From an uncultured Erythrobacter sp. (GTDB lineage Bacteria; Pseudomonadota; Alphaproteobacteria; Sphingomonadales; Sphingomonadaceae), in assembly GCA_947488155.1 (NCBI GenBank), contig CANKYK010000001.1, positions 992,001 through 1,056,000 of the forward strand: DNA of 64,000 nt, read 5' to 3'. The notes beneath the pieces were generated by a model. It was not told where the DNA came from, made no database searches, and saw only the letters and a program-made list of their open reading frames with translations. Shown here piece by piece: positions 27,115 to 39,175 of this stretch (within the stretch, counting starts at the first letter, position 1; every line of letters begins with the position of its first letter). The position numbers and the translations under genes are program-made.

Positions 27115-28473
27115 CTAGTTTGACGCCCGCTCCAATCGGCGGCGCGCGACCTCTTCACCCAGCACTGGCAGCAATTCACCCATATCCGGTCCGTGGTTCA
27201 TACCGGTTAGCGCTTGCCGCAAAGGCAGGAACAAGGCTTTGCCCTTGCGCCCGGTCTTCTCCTTCAGTGCTGACGTGAGCGCAGCCCAAGGATCATCGCC
27301 CCATTGCAGCGTGCTGGCCGCATCGGCGAGATAGGCGCGGTCTTCGTCAGAGAACTCTGGCAGATCAACCGGACCGGTGACGATTCGCCAATAATCATGC
27401 GCCCCGCCGACAGTTTCCAGATTTGGGCGAACGGCGTGCCATGCGTCTTCGCCCATGCCTTCTGGCAAGCGATCTTTGACTTCCGCGAATTCCATTTGGT
27501 GGACGATGGCGGTGTTCACCCGCTCCAGATCGGCATCGTCAAACTTTGCTGGCGCGCGGCCAAAGGTCGACAGATCAAACGTCTCAAGCAAATCCTTCAT
27601 GTTCGCAATCGGCTCTACGGAGAGCGATGTGCCGAGCCGGGCCAGCAAAGCAATCAGCGCCTCTGGCTCAATCCCGCGTTCTCTAAATGCATCGCAGCCA
27701 AGTGAGCCAAGTCGTTTCGAGAGCTTGCCCTCGCGGCCGACCAACAAGGCTTCGTGTGCGAATTCGGGTAGTTCGTTAGGCGCGCCTGATGCTGCAGAAA
27801 ATTGTGCAGCATAAAGCGCGGTAAACATTTGAATTTGAACGGCAGTGTTGGAAACATGATCTTCACCGCGAAGCACTTGAGTGACGCCCATTTCAACATC
27901 ATCAACTGTGCTGGGAAGCATGTAGAGCCATGACCCGTCCGCGCGCCGAATAACCGGATCAGAAAGCTGGGCAGGATCAAACTTCGCGGTACCGCGCACG
28001 CCGTCTTCCCACACAATCGGCTCATCATGATCGAGCTTAAAGCGCCAATGTGGCTGAATGCCATCAGCCTCCTTCGCTGCGCGCTCCTCGTCCGTCAGCT
28101 TCAGGGCACCGCGATCATAGATCGGCGGCAATCCGCGACCGAGCAGCACCTTACGCTTCAGTTCCAATTCCTGGCTTGTTTCATAGGCCGGATAGATCCG
28201 CCCTGCGGCCTTCAGAACGTCAAATGCAGCATCGTAGCGTTCGAGCCGCAGGGACTGACGCTCCACCATGTCTGGCTGCATACCTAGCCACGCGAGGTCC
28301 TCGTGAATTGCATCGACATATTCTTCTTTGGAACGCGCCGCGTCGGTATCGTCAATGCGCAGCAGAAATTTACCGCCCGCCTTGCGCGCGAGCATCCAAT
28401 TGTGGAGCGCGGTGCGGATATTGCCAACATGAAGACGGCCCGTCGGAGCGGGCGCAAAACGTGTAATGGTCAT
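27115..28473 (-). CDS. gltX: Glutamyl-tRNA synthetase
   Basis: A 452-residue class I synthetase. The HIGH motif appears as PTGRLHVGNIRTALHNW and the KMSKS motif as EGKLSKRLGSL. The HIGH motif is close to the N-terminus, as in this family; I use ATG 28473 since the longer frame (to 28521) adds only unrelated residues. Many alphaproteobacteria have two GltX-type enzymes; whether this is the discriminating or the non-discriminating form cannot be told from sequence reading. Confidence 0.95.
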   Translation of the reverse strand: MTITRFAPAPTGRLHVGNIRTALHNWMLARKAGGKFLLRIDDTDAARSKEEYVDAIHEDLAWLGMQPDMVERQSLRLERYDAAFDVLKAAGRIYPAYETSQELELKRKVLLGRGLPPIYDRGALKLTDEERAAKEADGIQPHWRFKLDHDEPIVWEDGVRGTAKFDPAQLSDPVIRRADGSWLYMLPSTVDDVEMGVTQVLRGEDHVSNTAVQIQMFTALYAAQFSAASGAPNELPEFAHEALLVGREGKLSKRLGSLGCDAFRERGIEPEALIALLARLGTSLSVEPIANMKDLLETFDLSTFGRAPAKFDDADLERVNTAIVHQMEFAEVKDRLPEGMGEDAWHAVRPNLETVGGAHDYWRIVTGPVDLPEFSDEDRAYLADAASTLQWGDDPWAALTSALKEKTGRKGKALFLPLRQALTGMNHGPDMGELLPVLGEEVARRRLERASN

Positions 28474-28527
28474 GCCTAAAGCGGTAGCCAGCGCGCGCCC
28501 TTCGGGCAAGCATTGTTGCAAGCCGGC

Positions 28528-28983
28528 CTACCCGTGCGATTCCGCCAGGATCAATGCCTGTGTCCTGTCCCACAGTTCGGCAATCCGCTCTGGCCGCACC
28601 AACCCGCCAAGCTCGCGGCCAAATTCGATGCGGGACCGCGCGGTAGCATGATCAATCATCGCACCGATGCAGGCCTCATCATGGCTCAGCATACGACAGC
28701 AGAAGCGCGCAACGTGAATATTCTCAGGCCAAGTTCGCGAGATCGCTTGGGCCAGCGACAATGATCGGCTCGCGGCGCTCACATTGCCAAGGCGGACGGC
28801 AAGCTCCGGCACGGGATCTTGCCTCGCACGCTCATGCAAAGCGATCAGTCGCAGCGAGTAGATGAAGCGAGCGGCAATTGGGCCGAGCATTTCTATCTTC
28901 GCTGGCTCTGCAAGCGCCGCGATCCAATTGCCTTTGCCCGCTTCGGGAGTGGCGGACGGTAAACTGGAACGCGGCGTTTTCAT
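28528..28983 (-). CDS. DUF6628-like hypothetical protein
   Basis: A 151-residue soluble protein (AARFIYSLRLIALHERARQD, then WPENIHVARFCCRMLSHDE). It resembles a family of short sphingomonad proteins that I recall as DUF6628; no activity is known. The ATG at 28983 has GAGGT upstream. It is upstream of gltX on the same strand with a 54-base gap. Confidence 0.7.
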   Translation of the reverse strand: MKTPRSSLPSATPEAGKGNWIAALAEPAKIEMLGPIAARFIYSLRLIALHERARQDPVPELAVRLGNVSAASRSLSLAQAISRTWPENIHVARFCCRMLSHDEACIGAMIDHATARSRIEFGRELGGLVRPERIAELWDRTQALILAESHG

Positions 28984-29074
28984 AAAGACCTCGGCAATGC
29001 TGCATAGCGACTCGCTACACCTCAGCACTACCTTTGTTGCGATTGCCTCGCAATAGCTATAATGTGTTTGTGGC

Positions 29075-29797
29075 CTACTTCGGCTTAATCATGAAGCTAT
29101 GCTCGATGAACAGGAACACCTCGGTCTGACTTGCCTGTTTGAAGAAGAGCTCCGAATCAAGGCCGCGAATTTCGATTCCGTAATCGCTTCCGAACATTGC
29201 GGCATACCTCCTGGACTCGTCTGCGATCGCCTTAACGACCGAACCGCGGTATTGATCGGGATTGTCTATCGCGAGATCGGTAGTCCCCGTTTCGATATAT
29301 GACCGTCCCGTAGCCGGCACATTCTTACGAAAGGCCTGGATTGTTTCATCGACCTCGTCCTGGCCCCTAAATTTACCTCCAACCGGAAGACGCGCATAAA
29401 GTCTGACACGCGTAGTGTCTGGCCTGTTGCCACGGCCATAGACGAGCAAGTCTTCCATCGACTCAAGTGTGAGGGGCGAAAGCTTGTATTGGCCCGCAAC
29501 CAGAGTGATACCTTCTGCCTCTGCCCGCTCGATAACAGCGCGAAGCATCGCAGCGACCTCGCTGCGACGGACATTTTCTTCGCGCGAATCCGAGTTCACG
29601 TAGATCGGTTTGACGAAATAGTCCGCCTTGCGGGTGAGGCCGATCGCGGATTGCTCATCATCATAATACTCGTCGAAATCTCCGCGATCCGAGCGCGAGC
29701 CAGTGACGATGATCGTCTCCGCCCCATCCTGTGCCCACGCCCCAGCTGGCACCAACAGGCCAGATACGGCTGCAGCCGTCAGAAAAAACCTTTTCAT
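29075..29797 (-). CDS. Secreted protein of unknown function, possibly SIMPL-like
   Basis: A 240-residue protein with a clear signal peptide (MKRFFLTAAAVSGLLVPAGA, cleavage near AWAQ) and a mature N-terminus carrying TIIVTGSRSDRGDF. That stretch is frequent in exported sphingomonad proteins and looks like the start of a TonB-dependent receptor, but no plug or barrel follows. The C-terminal half (RSEVAAMLRAVIERAEAEGI, then VVKAIADESRRYAAMFG) recalls SIMPL/DUF541 proteins, which is a weak impression. I use ATG 29797 on the basis of the signal peptide and the G-rich upstream stretch. Confidence 0.6.
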   Translation of the reverse strand: MKRFFLTAAAVSGLLVPAGAWAQDGAETIIVTGSRSDRGDFDEYYDDEQSAIGLTRKADYFVKPIYVNSDSREENVRRSEVAAMLRAVIERAEAEGITLVAGQYKLSPLTLESMEDLLVYGRGNRPDTTRVRLYARLPVGGKFRGQDEVDETIQAFRKNVPATGRSYIETGTTDLAIDNPDQYRGSVVKAIADESRRYAAMFGSDYGIEIRGLDSELFFKQASQTEVFLFIEHSFMIKPK

Positions 29798-29872
29798 TTT
29801 AGACCCCTCACCCCTCTCCATTTGACACATGGAACGTATCACGAGCGAAAATTACGGCAAGCGACATCAAAT

Positions 29873-29914
29873 ACAAAAGGCCCCGCCGAAGCACTTAAGC
29901 TCCAGCGGGGCCTT
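29873..29914 (-). terminator. Intrinsic terminator after rpoC
   Basis: Read on the minus strand, AAGGCCCCGC (29914-29905) pairs with GCGGGGCCTT (29886-29877) around an 18-base loop and is followed by a short T run (TTTTGTAT). It lies 37 bases past the rpoC stop codon. Confidence 0.85.
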
Positions 29915-29950
29915 GTCTGTTGAGCTACGAATGCAGCCAAACTGCTGCGC

Positions 29951-32900
29951 TTATTCAGCGCCGCCTTCTTCAGGAGTAGGCGATGGAGCCGCAGCGGCCA
30001 TCGCCGCCTTCATGGCTTCTTCGCTCGACACTGGATCAGCTTCTGGTTCAGCTTCCGCCGCACCAGCCGCAGCCAACGCGTCCTGCTGCTTCTTCCACTG
30101 AGCTTTCAGCGCTGCATCGCGGCTTGATGCTGTCACCCGCATACGATTCATGCCCGCACCGGTACCGGCCGGGATCAGGCGGCCCACGATCACGTTCTCT
30201 TTGAGACCGATCAGCGTGTCCTTCTTACCCTCAACCGACGCTTGCGTCAGAACACGCGTGGTTTCCTGGAACGAAGCGGCAGAGATAAACGAACGGGTTT
30301 GCAGCGACGCCTTAGTGATCCCGAGCAGGATCGGCGTGCCACTGGCCGGCTTCTTGCTCTTGGTGAGCTTCGAGTTGGCCTCGTTCATTTCTTCCAGATC
30401 AACTTGTTCACCAGGCAGCAGAGTGGTGTCTCCGCCATCGGTGATCTCGACTTTTTGCAGCATCTGACGAACGATGGTCTCGATGTGCTTGTCGTTGATC
30501 TTCACGCCTTGCAGTCGGTAAACTTCCTGGATCTCGTTAACGAGATATTCCGCCAGCGCTTCCACGCCGAGGACTTCCAGAATGTCATGCGGGTTGGGCG
30601 AGCCGGAGATGAGCGTATCGCCCTTCTTCACAAAGTCACCTTCCTGCACATCGATCACCTTGGTCTTGGGGATCAGATATTCGACTGCATCACCTTCTTC
30701 CGGAACGATCGCGATCTTACGTTTCGCTTTGTATTCGCGAACGAATTCGATCTTGCCTGAAATCTTGGCGATGACTGACATGTCCTTTGGCAGACGCGCT
30801 TCGAACAATTCCGCCACACGCGGCAGACCACCGGTGATGTCGCGGGTCTTGGCAGCTTCGCGGCTGGCACGTGCGAGGATGTCGCCCGCTTCAACCGTTT
30901 GGCCATCATCGACCGACAAGGTCGTACCCGGAGCCAGCATATAACGCTGAGCCTCGGTTTCATCCGCATCGGTCTGACCTTCAGCAAGCAGGGTCATGCG
31001 CGGACGCAGGTCTTCCTTCTTCTTGCGGCCGGTTGCACGGTTCTCTGTCACAACACGCTGGGCAATACCGGTGGCATCATCAGTGCGCTCTTCCAACGTC
31101 GTACCTTCGACAAGGTCTTGGTACTTCACGACGCCCGATTGCTCGGTGATGATTGGCAGAGTGAACGGATCCCACTCAGCCAGGCGATCACCCACCTTCA
31201 CCTTCGCGCCGTCCTTGAACATCAGCACGGTACCATAAGGCACCTTGTGCATTTCACGCTCACGGCCCTCAGCATCGATCACAGCGATTTCGCCGTTTCG
31301 AGCGAGCGAGAGGATCCGGCCCTTCTTATCGGTGATCGTTGGCATGTCGCGAAGTTCGACCTTACCATCCGAAATCGCCTCAAGGTGCGAGGTTTCGTTC
31401 AGCTGAGCCGCGCCGCCAATGTGGAAGGTCCGCATGGTCAGCTGCGTGCCCGGCTCACCGATGGACTGAGCCGCGATAACACCGACAGCCTCACCAATGT
31501 TTACCGGCGTACCGCGAGCGAGATCACGCCCGTAGCACTTCCCGCAAACGCCTTGCTCGGCTTCGCAAACGAGCGGAGAGCGGATCTTAGCGGACTGAGT
31601 TTCAGCCGCCTCGATTTCCTTCACCATCGCTTCGTCGAGCAGAGTGCCAGACTTCACGATAACTTCGCCGGTCGATGCGTTGACGATGTCTTCTGCCGTT
31701 GTTCGGCCAAGAATACGCTCGCCAAGCGATGCGATGACCGAACCACCCTGAACGATGGCGCGCATTTCCAACGCGTTCTCGGTCTTACAATCCAGCTCAA
31801 CGATGACGCAGTCTTGCGACACGTCAACCAGACGGCGGGTTAGGTAACCTGAGTTTGCCGTCTTAAGCGCGGTATCGGCGAGGCCTTTACGCGCACCGTG
31901 GGTGGAGTTGAAGTACTCAAGGACGGTCAGGCCTTCCTTAAAGTTCGAGATAATCGGTGTCTCGATGATCTCGCCCGAAGGCTTAGCCATCAGGCCGCGC
32001 ATACCAGCCAGCTGCTTCATCTGAGCGGGCGAACCACGCGCACCAGAGTGAGCCATCATGTAGATCGAGTTGATCTGAGCCTCGCGGCCATCCTTGTCGA
32101 TCGGCTGAGCCTTAATCTCGTCCATCATGGCGTCGGCCACTTGGTCACCACAGCGGCTCCAAGCGTCGATCACCTTGTTGTACTTCTCTTGCTGAGTGAT
32201 CAGGCCGTCCTGGTATTGCTGCTCATAGTCAGCGACCAGCGACTTGGTTTCCTCGATCATGCCTTCCTTACTGTCAGGAATGATCATGTCGTCCTTACCG
32301 AAGCTGATGCCGGCCTTAAACGCGTGACGGAAACCAAGAACCATGATCGCATCGGCAAACAGGACAGTGTCCTTCTGACCGGTGTGGCGATAGACCTCAT
32401 CGATCACATCGCCGATGTCTTTCTTGGTCAGCAGACGGTTGACGATGTCGAAAGGAACCTTGTGGTTCTTCGGCATGCACTCACCGATCAGCATCCGGCC
32501 AGGCGTGGTGACGAAACGCTTCATCACGACCTTGCCCTTTTCATCGGCCTGCGGGACGCGGGCGATGATTTTGGTGTGGAGCGTGACAGACTTGGTTTCG
32601 AGCGCCTGGTGCACTTCGGCCATATCGGCAAAGCGCGGAAGCTTCTCGATCTTGGTACCGTCTTTCTCTTCGATAAATTCCGGAGCGTGTTCCTGGCGCT
32701 CCATCGAGAGATAATAGAGGCCGAGCACCATATCCTGCGAAGGAACGATGATTGGCTTACCATTGGCAGGCGAAAGGATGTTGTTGGTCGACATCATCAG
32801 GACGCGCGCTTCCAATTGAGCCTCGAGGCTCAGCGGAACGTGAACGGCCATTTGGTCGCCATCAAAGTCAGCGTTAAAGGCCGAGCAGACCAGCGGGTGA

Positions 32901-34249
32901 AGCTGGATCGCTTTACCTTCGATCAGAACCGGCTCGAACGCCTGGATGCCAAGACGGTGAAGCGTTGGCGCACGGTTCAGCAGAACCGGGTGCTCGCGGA
33001 TCACTTCGTCAAGGATGTCCCATACTTCCTTGCGCTCTTTCTCAACCCACTTCTTCGCTTGCTTCAGGGTCATCGAGAGACCCTTTGCATCGAGGCGGGC
33101 GTAGATGAACGGCTTGAACAGCTCGAGCGCCATCTTTTTCGGCAAGCCGCACTGGTGCAACTTCAGCTCTGGGCCGGTCACGATGACCGAACGGCCAGAG
33201 TAATCGACACGCTTACCAAGCAGGTTCTGACGGAAGCGCCCTTGCTTACCCTTCAGCATGTCGCTGAGGGATTTGAGCGGACGCTTGTTAGCACCGGTAA
33301 TAACGCGGCCACGGCGGCCATTGTCGAACAGCGCGTCAACAGCCTCTTGCAGCATACGCTTCTCGTTACGGACGATGATGTCCGGCGCGCGTAATTCAAT
33401 CAGACGCTTCAAACGGTTGTTCCGGTTGATCACGCGGCGATAAAGATCGTTGAGATCCGAGGTTGCAAAACGACCACCATCCAGCGGCACCAGTGGGCGC
33501 AGCTCTGGCGGGATCACAGGGATCACTTCGAGGATCATCCACTCAGGGCGGTTGCCCGAGTCGATGAAGCTCTCAACAACCTTGAGACGCTTGATGATTT
33601 TCTTCGGCTTTAGCGTCGACTTGGTCGTCGCCAGCTCTTCCATCAGATCATCGCGCTCTTGCTCAAGATCGAGATCCATCAGCATGTGCTTGACCGCTTC
33701 TGCGCCGATGTCGGCAGAGAACGCGTCTTCGCCGTATTCGTCCTGAGCTTCGAGCAACTCGTCTTCGGTCAGCAGTTGGAATTTCTCAAGCGGGGTCAGG
33801 CCCGGTTCGATCACTACATAGCTCTCGAAATAGAGGATGCGCTCAAGCTGCTTAAGCTGGATGTCGAGCAGCAAGCCGATGCGCGATGGCAGTGACTTCA
33901 GGAACCAGATATGCGCAACCGGCGCGGCCAGTTCAATGTGCCCCATCCGCTCACGGCGAACCTTGGTAACGGTAACCTCAACGCCGCACTTCTCGCAGAC
34001 GACGCCTTTGTACTTCATGCGCTTGTACTTGCCGCACAGGCATTCGTAGTCCTTTACTGGACCGAAGATACGGGCGCAGAACAGGCCATCACGCTCAGGC
34101 TTGAACGTACGATAGTTGATCGTTTCTGGCTTTTTGATTTCGCCAAATGACCAGCTGCGAATGCGCTCTGGCGAGGCAATGCCGATCTGGATTTGGTCAA
34201 AAGTTTCCGGCTTGGCCAGCTGGTTGGTGAATTTGGTAAGTTCGTTCAT
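29951..34249 (-). CDS. rpoC: DNA-directed RNA polymerase subunit beta'
   Basis: A 1432-residue beta' subunit. The zinc ribbon near the start shows [20 protein letters not shown], and the catalytic magnesium site is [13 protein letters not shown]. The second zinc site ([13 protein letters not shown]) is also present. The C-terminus ends in an Ala/Glu/Pro-rich tail (after about residue 1395). It reads with rpoB, separated by a small gene of 72 codons. Confidence 0.98.
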   Translation of the reverse strand: MNELTKFTNQLAKPETFDQIQIGIASPERIRSWSFGEIKKPETINYRTFKPERDGLFCARIFGPVKDYECLCGKYKRMKYKGVVCEKCGVEVTVTKVRRERMGHIELAAPVAHIWFLKSLPSRIGLLLDIQLKQLERILYFESYVVIEPGLTPLEKFQLLTEDELLEAQDEYGEDAFSADIGAEAVKHMLMDLDLEQERDDLMEELATTKSTLKPKKIIKRLKVVESFIDSGNRPEWMILEVIPVIPPELRPLVPLDGGRFATSDLNDLYRRVINRNNRLKRLIELRAPDIIVRNEKRMLQEAVDALFDNGRRGRVITGANKRPLKSLSDMLKGKQGRFRQNLLGKRVDYSGRSVIVTGPELKLHQCGLPKKMALELFKPFIYARLDAKGLSMTLKQAKKWVEKERKEVWDILDEVIREHPVLLNRAPTLHRLGIQAFEPVLIEGKAIQLHPLVCSAFNADFDGDQMAVHVPLSLEAQLEARVLMMSTNNILSPANGKPIIVPSQDMVLGLYYLSMERQEHAPEFIEEKDGTKIEKLPRFADMAEVHQALETKSVTLHTKIIARVPQADEKGKVVMKRFVTTPGRMLIGECMPKNHKVPFDIVNRLLTKKDIGDVIDEVYRHTGQKDTVLFADAIMVLGFRHAFKAGISFGKDDMIIPDSKEGMIEETKSLVADYEQQYQDGLITQQEKYNKVIDAWSRCGDQVADAMMDEIKAQPIDKDGREAQINSIYMMAHSGARGSPAQMKQLAGMRGLMAKPSGEIIETPIISNFKEGLTVLEYFNSTHGARKGLADTALKTANSGYLTRRLVDVSQDCVIVELDCKTENALEMRAIVQGGSVIASLGERILGRTTAEDIVNASTGEVIVKSGTLLDEAMVKEIEAAETQSAKIRSPLVCEAEQGVCGKCYGRDLARGTPVNIGEAVGVIAAQSIGEPGTQLTMRTFHIGGAAQLNETSHLEAISDGKVELRDMPTITDKKGRILSLARNGEIAVIDAEGREREMHKVPYGTVLMFKDGAKVKVGDRLAEWDPFTLPIITEQSGVVKYQDLVEGTTLEERTDDATGIAQRVVTENRATGRKKKEDLRPRMTLLAEGQTDADETEAQRYMLAPGTTLSVDDGQTVEAGDILARASREAAKTRDITGGLPRVAELFEARLPKDMSVIAKISGKIEFVREYKAKRKIAIVPEEGDAVEYLIPKTKVIDVQEGDFVKKGDTLISGSPNPHDILEVLGVEALAEYLVNEIQEVYRLQGVKINDKHIETIVRQMLQKVEITDGGDTTLLPGEQVDLEEMNEANSKLTKSKKPASGTPILLGITKASLQTRSFISAASFQETTRVLTQASVEGKKDTLIGLKENVIVGRLIPAGTGAGMNRMRVTASSRDAALKAQWKKQQDALAAAGAAEAEPEADPVSSEEAMKAAMAAAAPSPTPEEGGAE

Positions 34250-34276
34250 TTTTCACATTCCCTTTTGGGAGAAAAC

Positions 34277-34495
34277 CTAATCATCCGAGAACGGAAGGAG
34301 GCGGTCTTTTGCATCGGCGATGAAGCGTTCGATAACTTCGAGTGGAAGGTCTTTTTTCCAAAGTGTGATGGTCATCAATTTATGCTCATCTGACCTGAAA
34401 ACTTCACCAACCTGCTCTTCGTCTCTCCAAAGCTCCAAGCCCAATCCATCACGAAGATACACATCGCTCGCGAGGATGTAGCTAAAGTCTGCCAT
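34277..34495 (-). CDS. Small hypothetical protein between rpoB and rpoC, 72 aa
   Basis: A 72-residue reading frame (MADFSYILASDVYLRDGLGL, then LELWRDEEQVGEVFRSDEHK, ending RFIADAKDRLLPFSDD) starts seven bases after the rpoB stop. Its ribosome binding site AAGGGGTGG overlaps that gap. It is followed by 27 bases to rpoC. Bacterial rpoB and rpoC are normally adjacent, so this is an insertion into the operon. The protein is soluble and acidic; I do not recognise the family. Because it is translated in step with the polymerase genes, a role in transcription is possible but unproven. Confidence 0.7.
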   Translation of the reverse strand: MADFSYILASDVYLRDGLGLELWRDEEQVGEVFRSDEHKLMTITLWKKDLPLEVIERFIADAKDRLLPFSDD

Positions 34496-34502
34496 CCACC
34501 CC

Positions 34503-37500
34503 TTATTCCGCTGCCTCCGGCCACTGATCATCATCGCCATCTTCGCCGTCAGACAAAGATTTGAGTTCAACGTTGAGACCCAGGCTGCGCATTTCCTTCA
34601 CAAGAACGTTGAAGCTCTCTGGAATGCCCGCCTCAAAGGTATCATCGCCCTTGACGATGGCTTCATAGACCTTGGTACGACCAATGACGTCATCCGACTT
34701 AACGGTGAGCATTTCCTGCAAGGTGTAGGCAGCACCGTAAGCTTGCAGTGCCCAGACCTCCATCTCACCAAAGCGCTGTCCGCCGAACTGCGCCTTACCG
34801 CCCAGCGGCTGCTGGGTGACGAGCGAGTATGGACCGATCGAACGAGCGTGGATCTTGTCATCGACCAAGTGGTGCAGTTTGAGCATGTAGATAATGCCCA
34901 CTGTGACCTTACGGTCGAATGCCTCACCCGTGCGGCCATCGAACAGAACCGACTGACCAGAGCTGTCGATACCAGCCTTCACCAGCATGTCTGACACATC
35001 CGGTTCACGCGCACCATCAAACACGGGTGTACCCATTGGCACACCAGCGGTGAGGTTCCCCGCCAGATCAACGATCTGCTCGGTTGAACGGCTTGCCAGA
35101 TCCTCATGATACGCCTCGCCGTAAACATCCTTCAACCGGTCAAGCACAGCCTCTGGCGGCTTCGCCTTGGCATAGTCTTGACGCGCATTCGGATTGGCCG
35201 CTTTCCACTCTTCAAGCTTCTCCGCGATATCCATGCCGAGCCCGCGAGCCGCAAAGCCGAGGTGCGTTTCGAAGATCTGCCCGACGTTCATACGCGATGG
35301 CACGCCCAGCGGGTTCAGCACCACGTCAACAGCGGTACCGTCTTCGAGGAATGGCATGTCTTCAACCGGAAGGATGCGAGAGATCACACCCTTGTTCCCG
35401 TGACGGCCAGCCATCTTATCGCCTGGCTGAAGCTTGCGCTTCACGGCGACGAAGACCTTGACCATCTTGAGCACACCCGGTGCGAGTTCATCCCCACGCT
35501 CCAGCTTCTCTTTACGGTCTTCGAACTTCGCATCGATCCCGCCAACGGCTTCGTCATATTGCGACTTAACCGCTTCGATTTGGGTCTGGCGCTTGTCCGC
35601 CGCAACAGCGAATTTGAACCACTCGTGGCGCTCAATACCCTCGAGCATGTCGGCGGTGATCTTGTCACCCTTCTTCACGCCCTTTGGACCTGCAGCGATG
35701 GTTTGGCCAACCAGCATGTCGCGAAGGCGGTTATAGGTCGCCCGGTTCAAAATGCCGCGTTCGTCGGCCGCGTCCTTGCGCAGACGCTCGATCTCTTCGT
35801 TCTGAATCGCCCGGGTACGGTCATCAATTTCAATGCCGTGACGGTTGAACACGCGAACTTCGACAACCGTGCCAGCAACACCTGGTGGCAGACGCAGCGA
35901 GGTGTCACGCACATCGCTGGCCTTCTCACCAAAGATCGCCCGCAAGAGCTTCTCTTCCGGCGTCATCGGGCTTTCGCCCTTTGGCGTGATCTTACCAGCC
36001 AGAATATCGCCAGGATGCACTTCTGCACCAATGTAGACAATGCCAGCCTCATCCAAGTTACGCAGAGCCTCTTCGCCGACATTTGGAATGTCGCGCGTGA
36101 TGTCCTCTGGGCCAAGCTTGGTGTCGCGGGCCATGACTTCAAACTCATCGATATGGATCGATGTGAAGACATCATCTTTCACGATGCGCTCTGAAATCAG
36201 GATACTGTCTTCGTAGTTGTAGCCATTCCAAGGCATAAAGGCGACGAGGCTGTTCTTACCCAGCGCCAGCTCACCCAGATCAGTCGAAGGACCATCGGCG
36301 ATGATATCGCCCGGTTCAATCGTCTCACCAACCTTCACCAGCGGACGCTGGTTGATGCAGGTGTTCTGGTTTGAGCGTTGGAATTTTTGCAGCGTGTAGA
36401 TGTCGACGCCGGACTGACCGGGCTCAACATCGCCAATCGCACGGATCACGATACGGGTCGCATCGACTTGGTCGACAATCCCGCCGCGCTTCGCCGCGAT
36501 CGCAGCGCCGCTATCGCGGGCCACGGTTTCTTCCATGCCGGTGCCAACCCAAGGCGCTTCCGCCTTGACCAATGGCACAGCCTGACGTTGCATGTTCGAA
36601 CCCATCAGTGCACGGTTGGCGTCATCGTTTTCCAGGAATGGAATAAGCGATGCCGCGACCGAGACGAGCTGCTTAGGCGACACGTCCATGAGCGTGATCT
36701 GCTCGTTCGGAGCCATCAGGTTGTCACCGCTCTGACGCGCTGAGATCAACTCTTCAACAAAAGAACCATCTTCATTGAGTTCAGCCGATGCCTGGGCAAC
36801 GGTGTGTTTCTGCTCTTCCATTGCGGAGAGATAGACCACATCACCAGTGACCTTATTGTCTTCAATCCGGCGATACGGCGTTTCAATAAAGCCATATTTA
36901 TTGACCCGGCTGAACGATGCCAGCGAGTTGATAAGGCCGATGTTCGGACCTTCAGGCGTTTCAATCGGGCAAATCCGGCCGTAGTGGGTCGGGTGAACGT
37001 CTCGCACTTCAAAGCCCGCGCGCTCACGCGTCAGACCACCTGGGCCAAGCGCCGACACGCGGCGTTTGTGCGTCACTTCAGACAGCGGGTTGGTTTGATC
37101 CATGAACTGCGACAGCTGTGAAGAGCCAAAGAATTCACGCACCGCAGCAACTGCTGGCTTAGCGTTGATGAGATCGTTCGGCATGACGGTCGATACGTCG
37201 ACACTGCTCATGCGTTCTTTAACCGCGCGTTCCATGCGCAGCAGACCAACGCGGTACTGGTTCTCCAGCAATTCGCCGACCGAGCGGACCCGGCGGTTGC
37301 CGAGGTTGTCGATATCGTCAACCTCGCCTTTGCCGTCCTTCAGATCGACCAATTCTTTGACCACGGCGAGGATGTCTTCCTTACGCAGGGTCGTGACGGT
37401 GTCTTCTGCATCAAGCTCAAGACGCATGTTGAGCTTCACGCGGCCAACTGCGGAAAGGTCATAACGCTCACCATCGAAGAACAGACCTTCAAACAGGGCT

Positions 37501-38696
37501 TCTGCGGTTTCCTTGGTAGGCGGCTCGCCCGGACGCATCACCTTATAGATGGCCTCAAGGCCTTCATCACGGTTTTCAGCCTTATCGACCTTCAACGTGT
37601 TGCGGATCCACGGACCGGTGTTGATCTCGTCTATGTCGAGCAGCTCGAGGCCGTCGATGCCGGCATTGTCGAGCGTTTCAACATGCTCCAGCGTCAGCTC
37701 ATCACCCGCCTCGACATAGATGCGACCAGTCGCCTCATCAATCATGTCGCGCGCAGCATAGCGGCTGACGACTTCTTCGGTAGGAAGCAGCAGGTCGGTG
37801 AGACCGTCTTTCGCGGCCTTATTGGCAGCCCGCGGCGAAATCTTCTGGTTCGCTGCGAACACTTCTTCGCCGGTCTTCGCGTCCACCAATGGGAATGCAG
37901 GCTTCTGGCCGCGCCATTGGTCAGCCACGAACGGCATTTTCCAGCCGTCTTTCGCGCGTTCCCAAGTGACGGTGTCATAGAAGAAGTGCAGGATTTCTTC
38001 GCTGTCTTGACCCAGCGCATAGAGCAGCGCCGTGACAGGCAGCTTACGCTTGCGGTCGATCCGGACGTTGACGATGTCTTTCGCATCAAATTCAAAATCG
38101 AGCCATGAACCGCGATACGGAATGACGCGTGCCGCGAACAGAAGCTTACCAGAGGAGTGCGTTTTGCCGCGATCGTGATCGAACAGCACGCCAGGCGAGC
38201 GGTGCATTTGCGATACGATTACGCGCTCTGTGCCATTGATGATGAACGTGCCGTTCTCCGTCATCAGCGGCATATCGCCCATATAGACGTCTTGTTCTTT
38301 AATATCGAGAACGGAGCGGGTTTCCGTTTCCTGGTCGACTTCAAACACGATCAAACGCAGCGTGACCTTCATCGGCGCTGCATAAGTGATGCCGCGCTGA
38401 CGGCACTCAGTTGTGTCATATTTTGGCGGCTCAAGTTCGTAGTGAACGAAATCGAGCTCGGCAGAGCCAGCAAAATCACGGATCGGGAAAACCGAGCGCA
38501 GCGTCTTTTCAAGACCGGAAACATAGCCTGTTTCCTTGTCTGAGCGCAGGAATTGCTCGTAACTTTCGCGCTGAACCTCAATCAGGTTCGGCATTTGCAC
38601 GACTTCGTGAATGTCACCGAAGATCTTACGAATGCGCCGCTTGGCCGTGCCTTGCGCCGCGCCCTTTGATTTGATGGGCTTTGCCTTAGTAGCCAT
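34503..38696 (-). CDS. rpoB: DNA-directed RNA polymerase subunit beta
   Basis: A 1397-residue beta subunit with all major blocks: the rifampicin region ([20 protein letters not shown], then [20 protein letters not shown]), [18 protein letters not shown], and [20 protein letters not shown]. The end, [20 protein letters not shown], is standard. Its start ATG has GGAGG in the fifteen bases upstream. In most bacteria rpoB follows rplL on the same strand; here it is divergent from rplJ-rplL. Confidence 0.98.
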   Translation of the reverse strand: MATKAKPIKSKGAAQGTAKRRIRKIFGDIHEVVQMPNLIEVQRESYEQFLRSDKETGYVSGLEKTLRSVFPIRDFAGSAELDFVHYELEPPKYDTTECRQRGITYAAPMKVTLRLIVFEVDQETETRSVLDIKEQDVYMGDMPLMTENGTFIINGTERVIVSQMHRSPGVLFDHDRGKTHSSGKLLFAARVIPYRGSWLDFEFDAKDIVNVRIDRKRKLPVTALLYALGQDSEEILHFFYDTVTWERAKDGWKMPFVADQWRGQKPAFPLVDAKTGEEVFAANQKISPRAANKAAKDGLTDLLLPTEEVVSRYAARDMIDEATGRIYVEAGDELTLEHVETLDNAGIDGLELLDIDEINTGPWIRNTLKVDKAENRDEGLEAIYKVMRPGEPPTKETAEALFEGLFFDGERYDLSAVGRVKLNMRLELDAEDTVTTLRKEDILAVVKELVDLKDGKGEVDDIDNLGNRRVRSVGELLENQYRVGLLRMERAVKERMSSVDVSTVMPNDLINAKPAVAAVREFFGSSQLSQFMDQTNPLSEVTHKRRVSALGPGGLTRERAGFEVRDVHPTHYGRICPIETPEGPNIGLINSLASFSRVNKYGFIETPYRRIEDNKVTGDVVYLSAMEEQKHTVAQASAELNEDGSFVEELISARQSGDNLMAPNEQITLMDVSPKQLVSVAASLIPFLENDDANRALMGSNMQRQAVPLVKAEAPWVGTGMEETVARDSGAAIAAKRGGIVDQVDATRIVIRAIGDVEPGQSGVDIYTLQKFQRSNQNTCINQRPLVKVGETIEPGDIIADGPSTDLGELALGKNSLVAFMPWNGYNYEDSILISERIVKDDVFTSIHIDEFEVMARDTKLGPEDITRDIPNVGEEALRNLDEAGIVYIGAEVHPGDILAGKITPKGESPMTPEEKLLRAIFGEKASDVRDTSLRLPPGVAGTVVEVRVFNRHGIEIDDRTRAIQNEEIERLRKDAADERGILNRATYNRLRDMLVGQTIAAGPKGVKKGDKITADMLEGIERHEWFKFAVAADKRQTQIEAVKSQYDEAVGGIDAKFEDRKEKLERGDELAPGVLKMVKVFVAVKRKLQPGDKMAGRHGNKGVISRILPVEDMPFLEDGTAVDVVLNPLGVPSRMNVGQIFETHLGFAARGLGMDIAEKLEEWKAANPNARQDYAKAKPPEAVLDRLKDVYGEAYHEDLASRSTEQIVDLAGNLTAGVPMGTPVFDGAREPDVSDMLVKAGIDSSGQSVLFDGRTGEAFDRKVTVGIIYMLKLHHLVDDKIHARSIGPYSLVTQQPLGGKAQFGGQRFGEMEVWALQAYGAAYTLQEMLTVKSDDVIGRTKVYEAIVKGDDTFEAGIPESFNVLVKEMRSLGLNVELKSLSDGEDGDDDQWPEAAE

Positions 38697-38780
38697 GGAG
38701 GTAAATTGCCTCTTTATCTGTCGCCGAAGAGAATCTCCGGTCGCTCACAATTGATTTCTGCACCGCGCGAAATCAGCCTC

Positions 38781-38809
38781 ATATCAGACGCGAAAAAGGC
38801 CGCACGCAA
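38781..38809 (-). promoter_or_regulatory. Candidate promoter of rpoB
   Basis: On the minus strand, TTGCGT (38809-38804) and TGATAT (38786-38781) are separated by 17 bases and lie about 85 bases upstream of the rpoB start. The spacing is right and the boxes are only moderate matches. Confidence 0.35.
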
Positions 38810-39127
38810 AGAGACCTTAAAGGAGGATCGCTTTGCAGCAGCTCAGTAATAACGTCGCGAATATGAAACTCGCCGCTTCCATTCCTAAGCCCATTCCCGC
38901 GTATGAATCGACTTTGCTCGAAGCGAGCGATTGACGAGCATGTAGGAATTCGCAGGCCCCGAGTCAAACATCAGTTTCGCCCCCACACAAACCGCACGCA
39001 CTCGAGGCGATTAAGCAGAGATCAAAAAAGTCGTTTCCGGGTGGCCAAAATGCGCAATCGATATGCACATCCCCACCAGGAGGATCAGGCACTACACCTC
39101 GTTATTCGATGCATCACATATTGTTTT

Positions 39128-39150
39128 TCAATATTATTGATTGACAATAA
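39128..39150. promoter_or_regulatory. Candidate operator: overlapping ATTG/CAAT palindromes
   Basis: TCAAT-ATT-ATTGA (39128-39140) and TTATTG-ATTGA-CAATAA (39134-39150) are perfect inverted repeats that overlap the -35 box at 39141. Their place suggests binding by a repressor, most simply the XRE protein encoded downstream. Confidence 0.45.
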
Positions 39151-39169
39151 ATCGACTCAAGTCTAGATC
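39141..39169 (+). promoter_or_regulatory. Candidate promoter of the peptide-DUF2975-XRE operon
   Basis: TTGACA (39141-39146) is followed by a 17-base spacer and TAGATC (39164-39169). The boxes lie 44 bases upstream of the first start codon and are framed by palindromes on both sides. Confidence 0.5.
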
Positions 39170-39175
39170 GAAATT

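Noticed and set aside
30899..36194. Long plus-strand open frames opposite rpoC and rpoB (up to 498 codons)
   Set aside because: They are antisense shadows of highly biased rpoB/rpoC codons, have unlikely amino acid composition and no ribosome binding sites.
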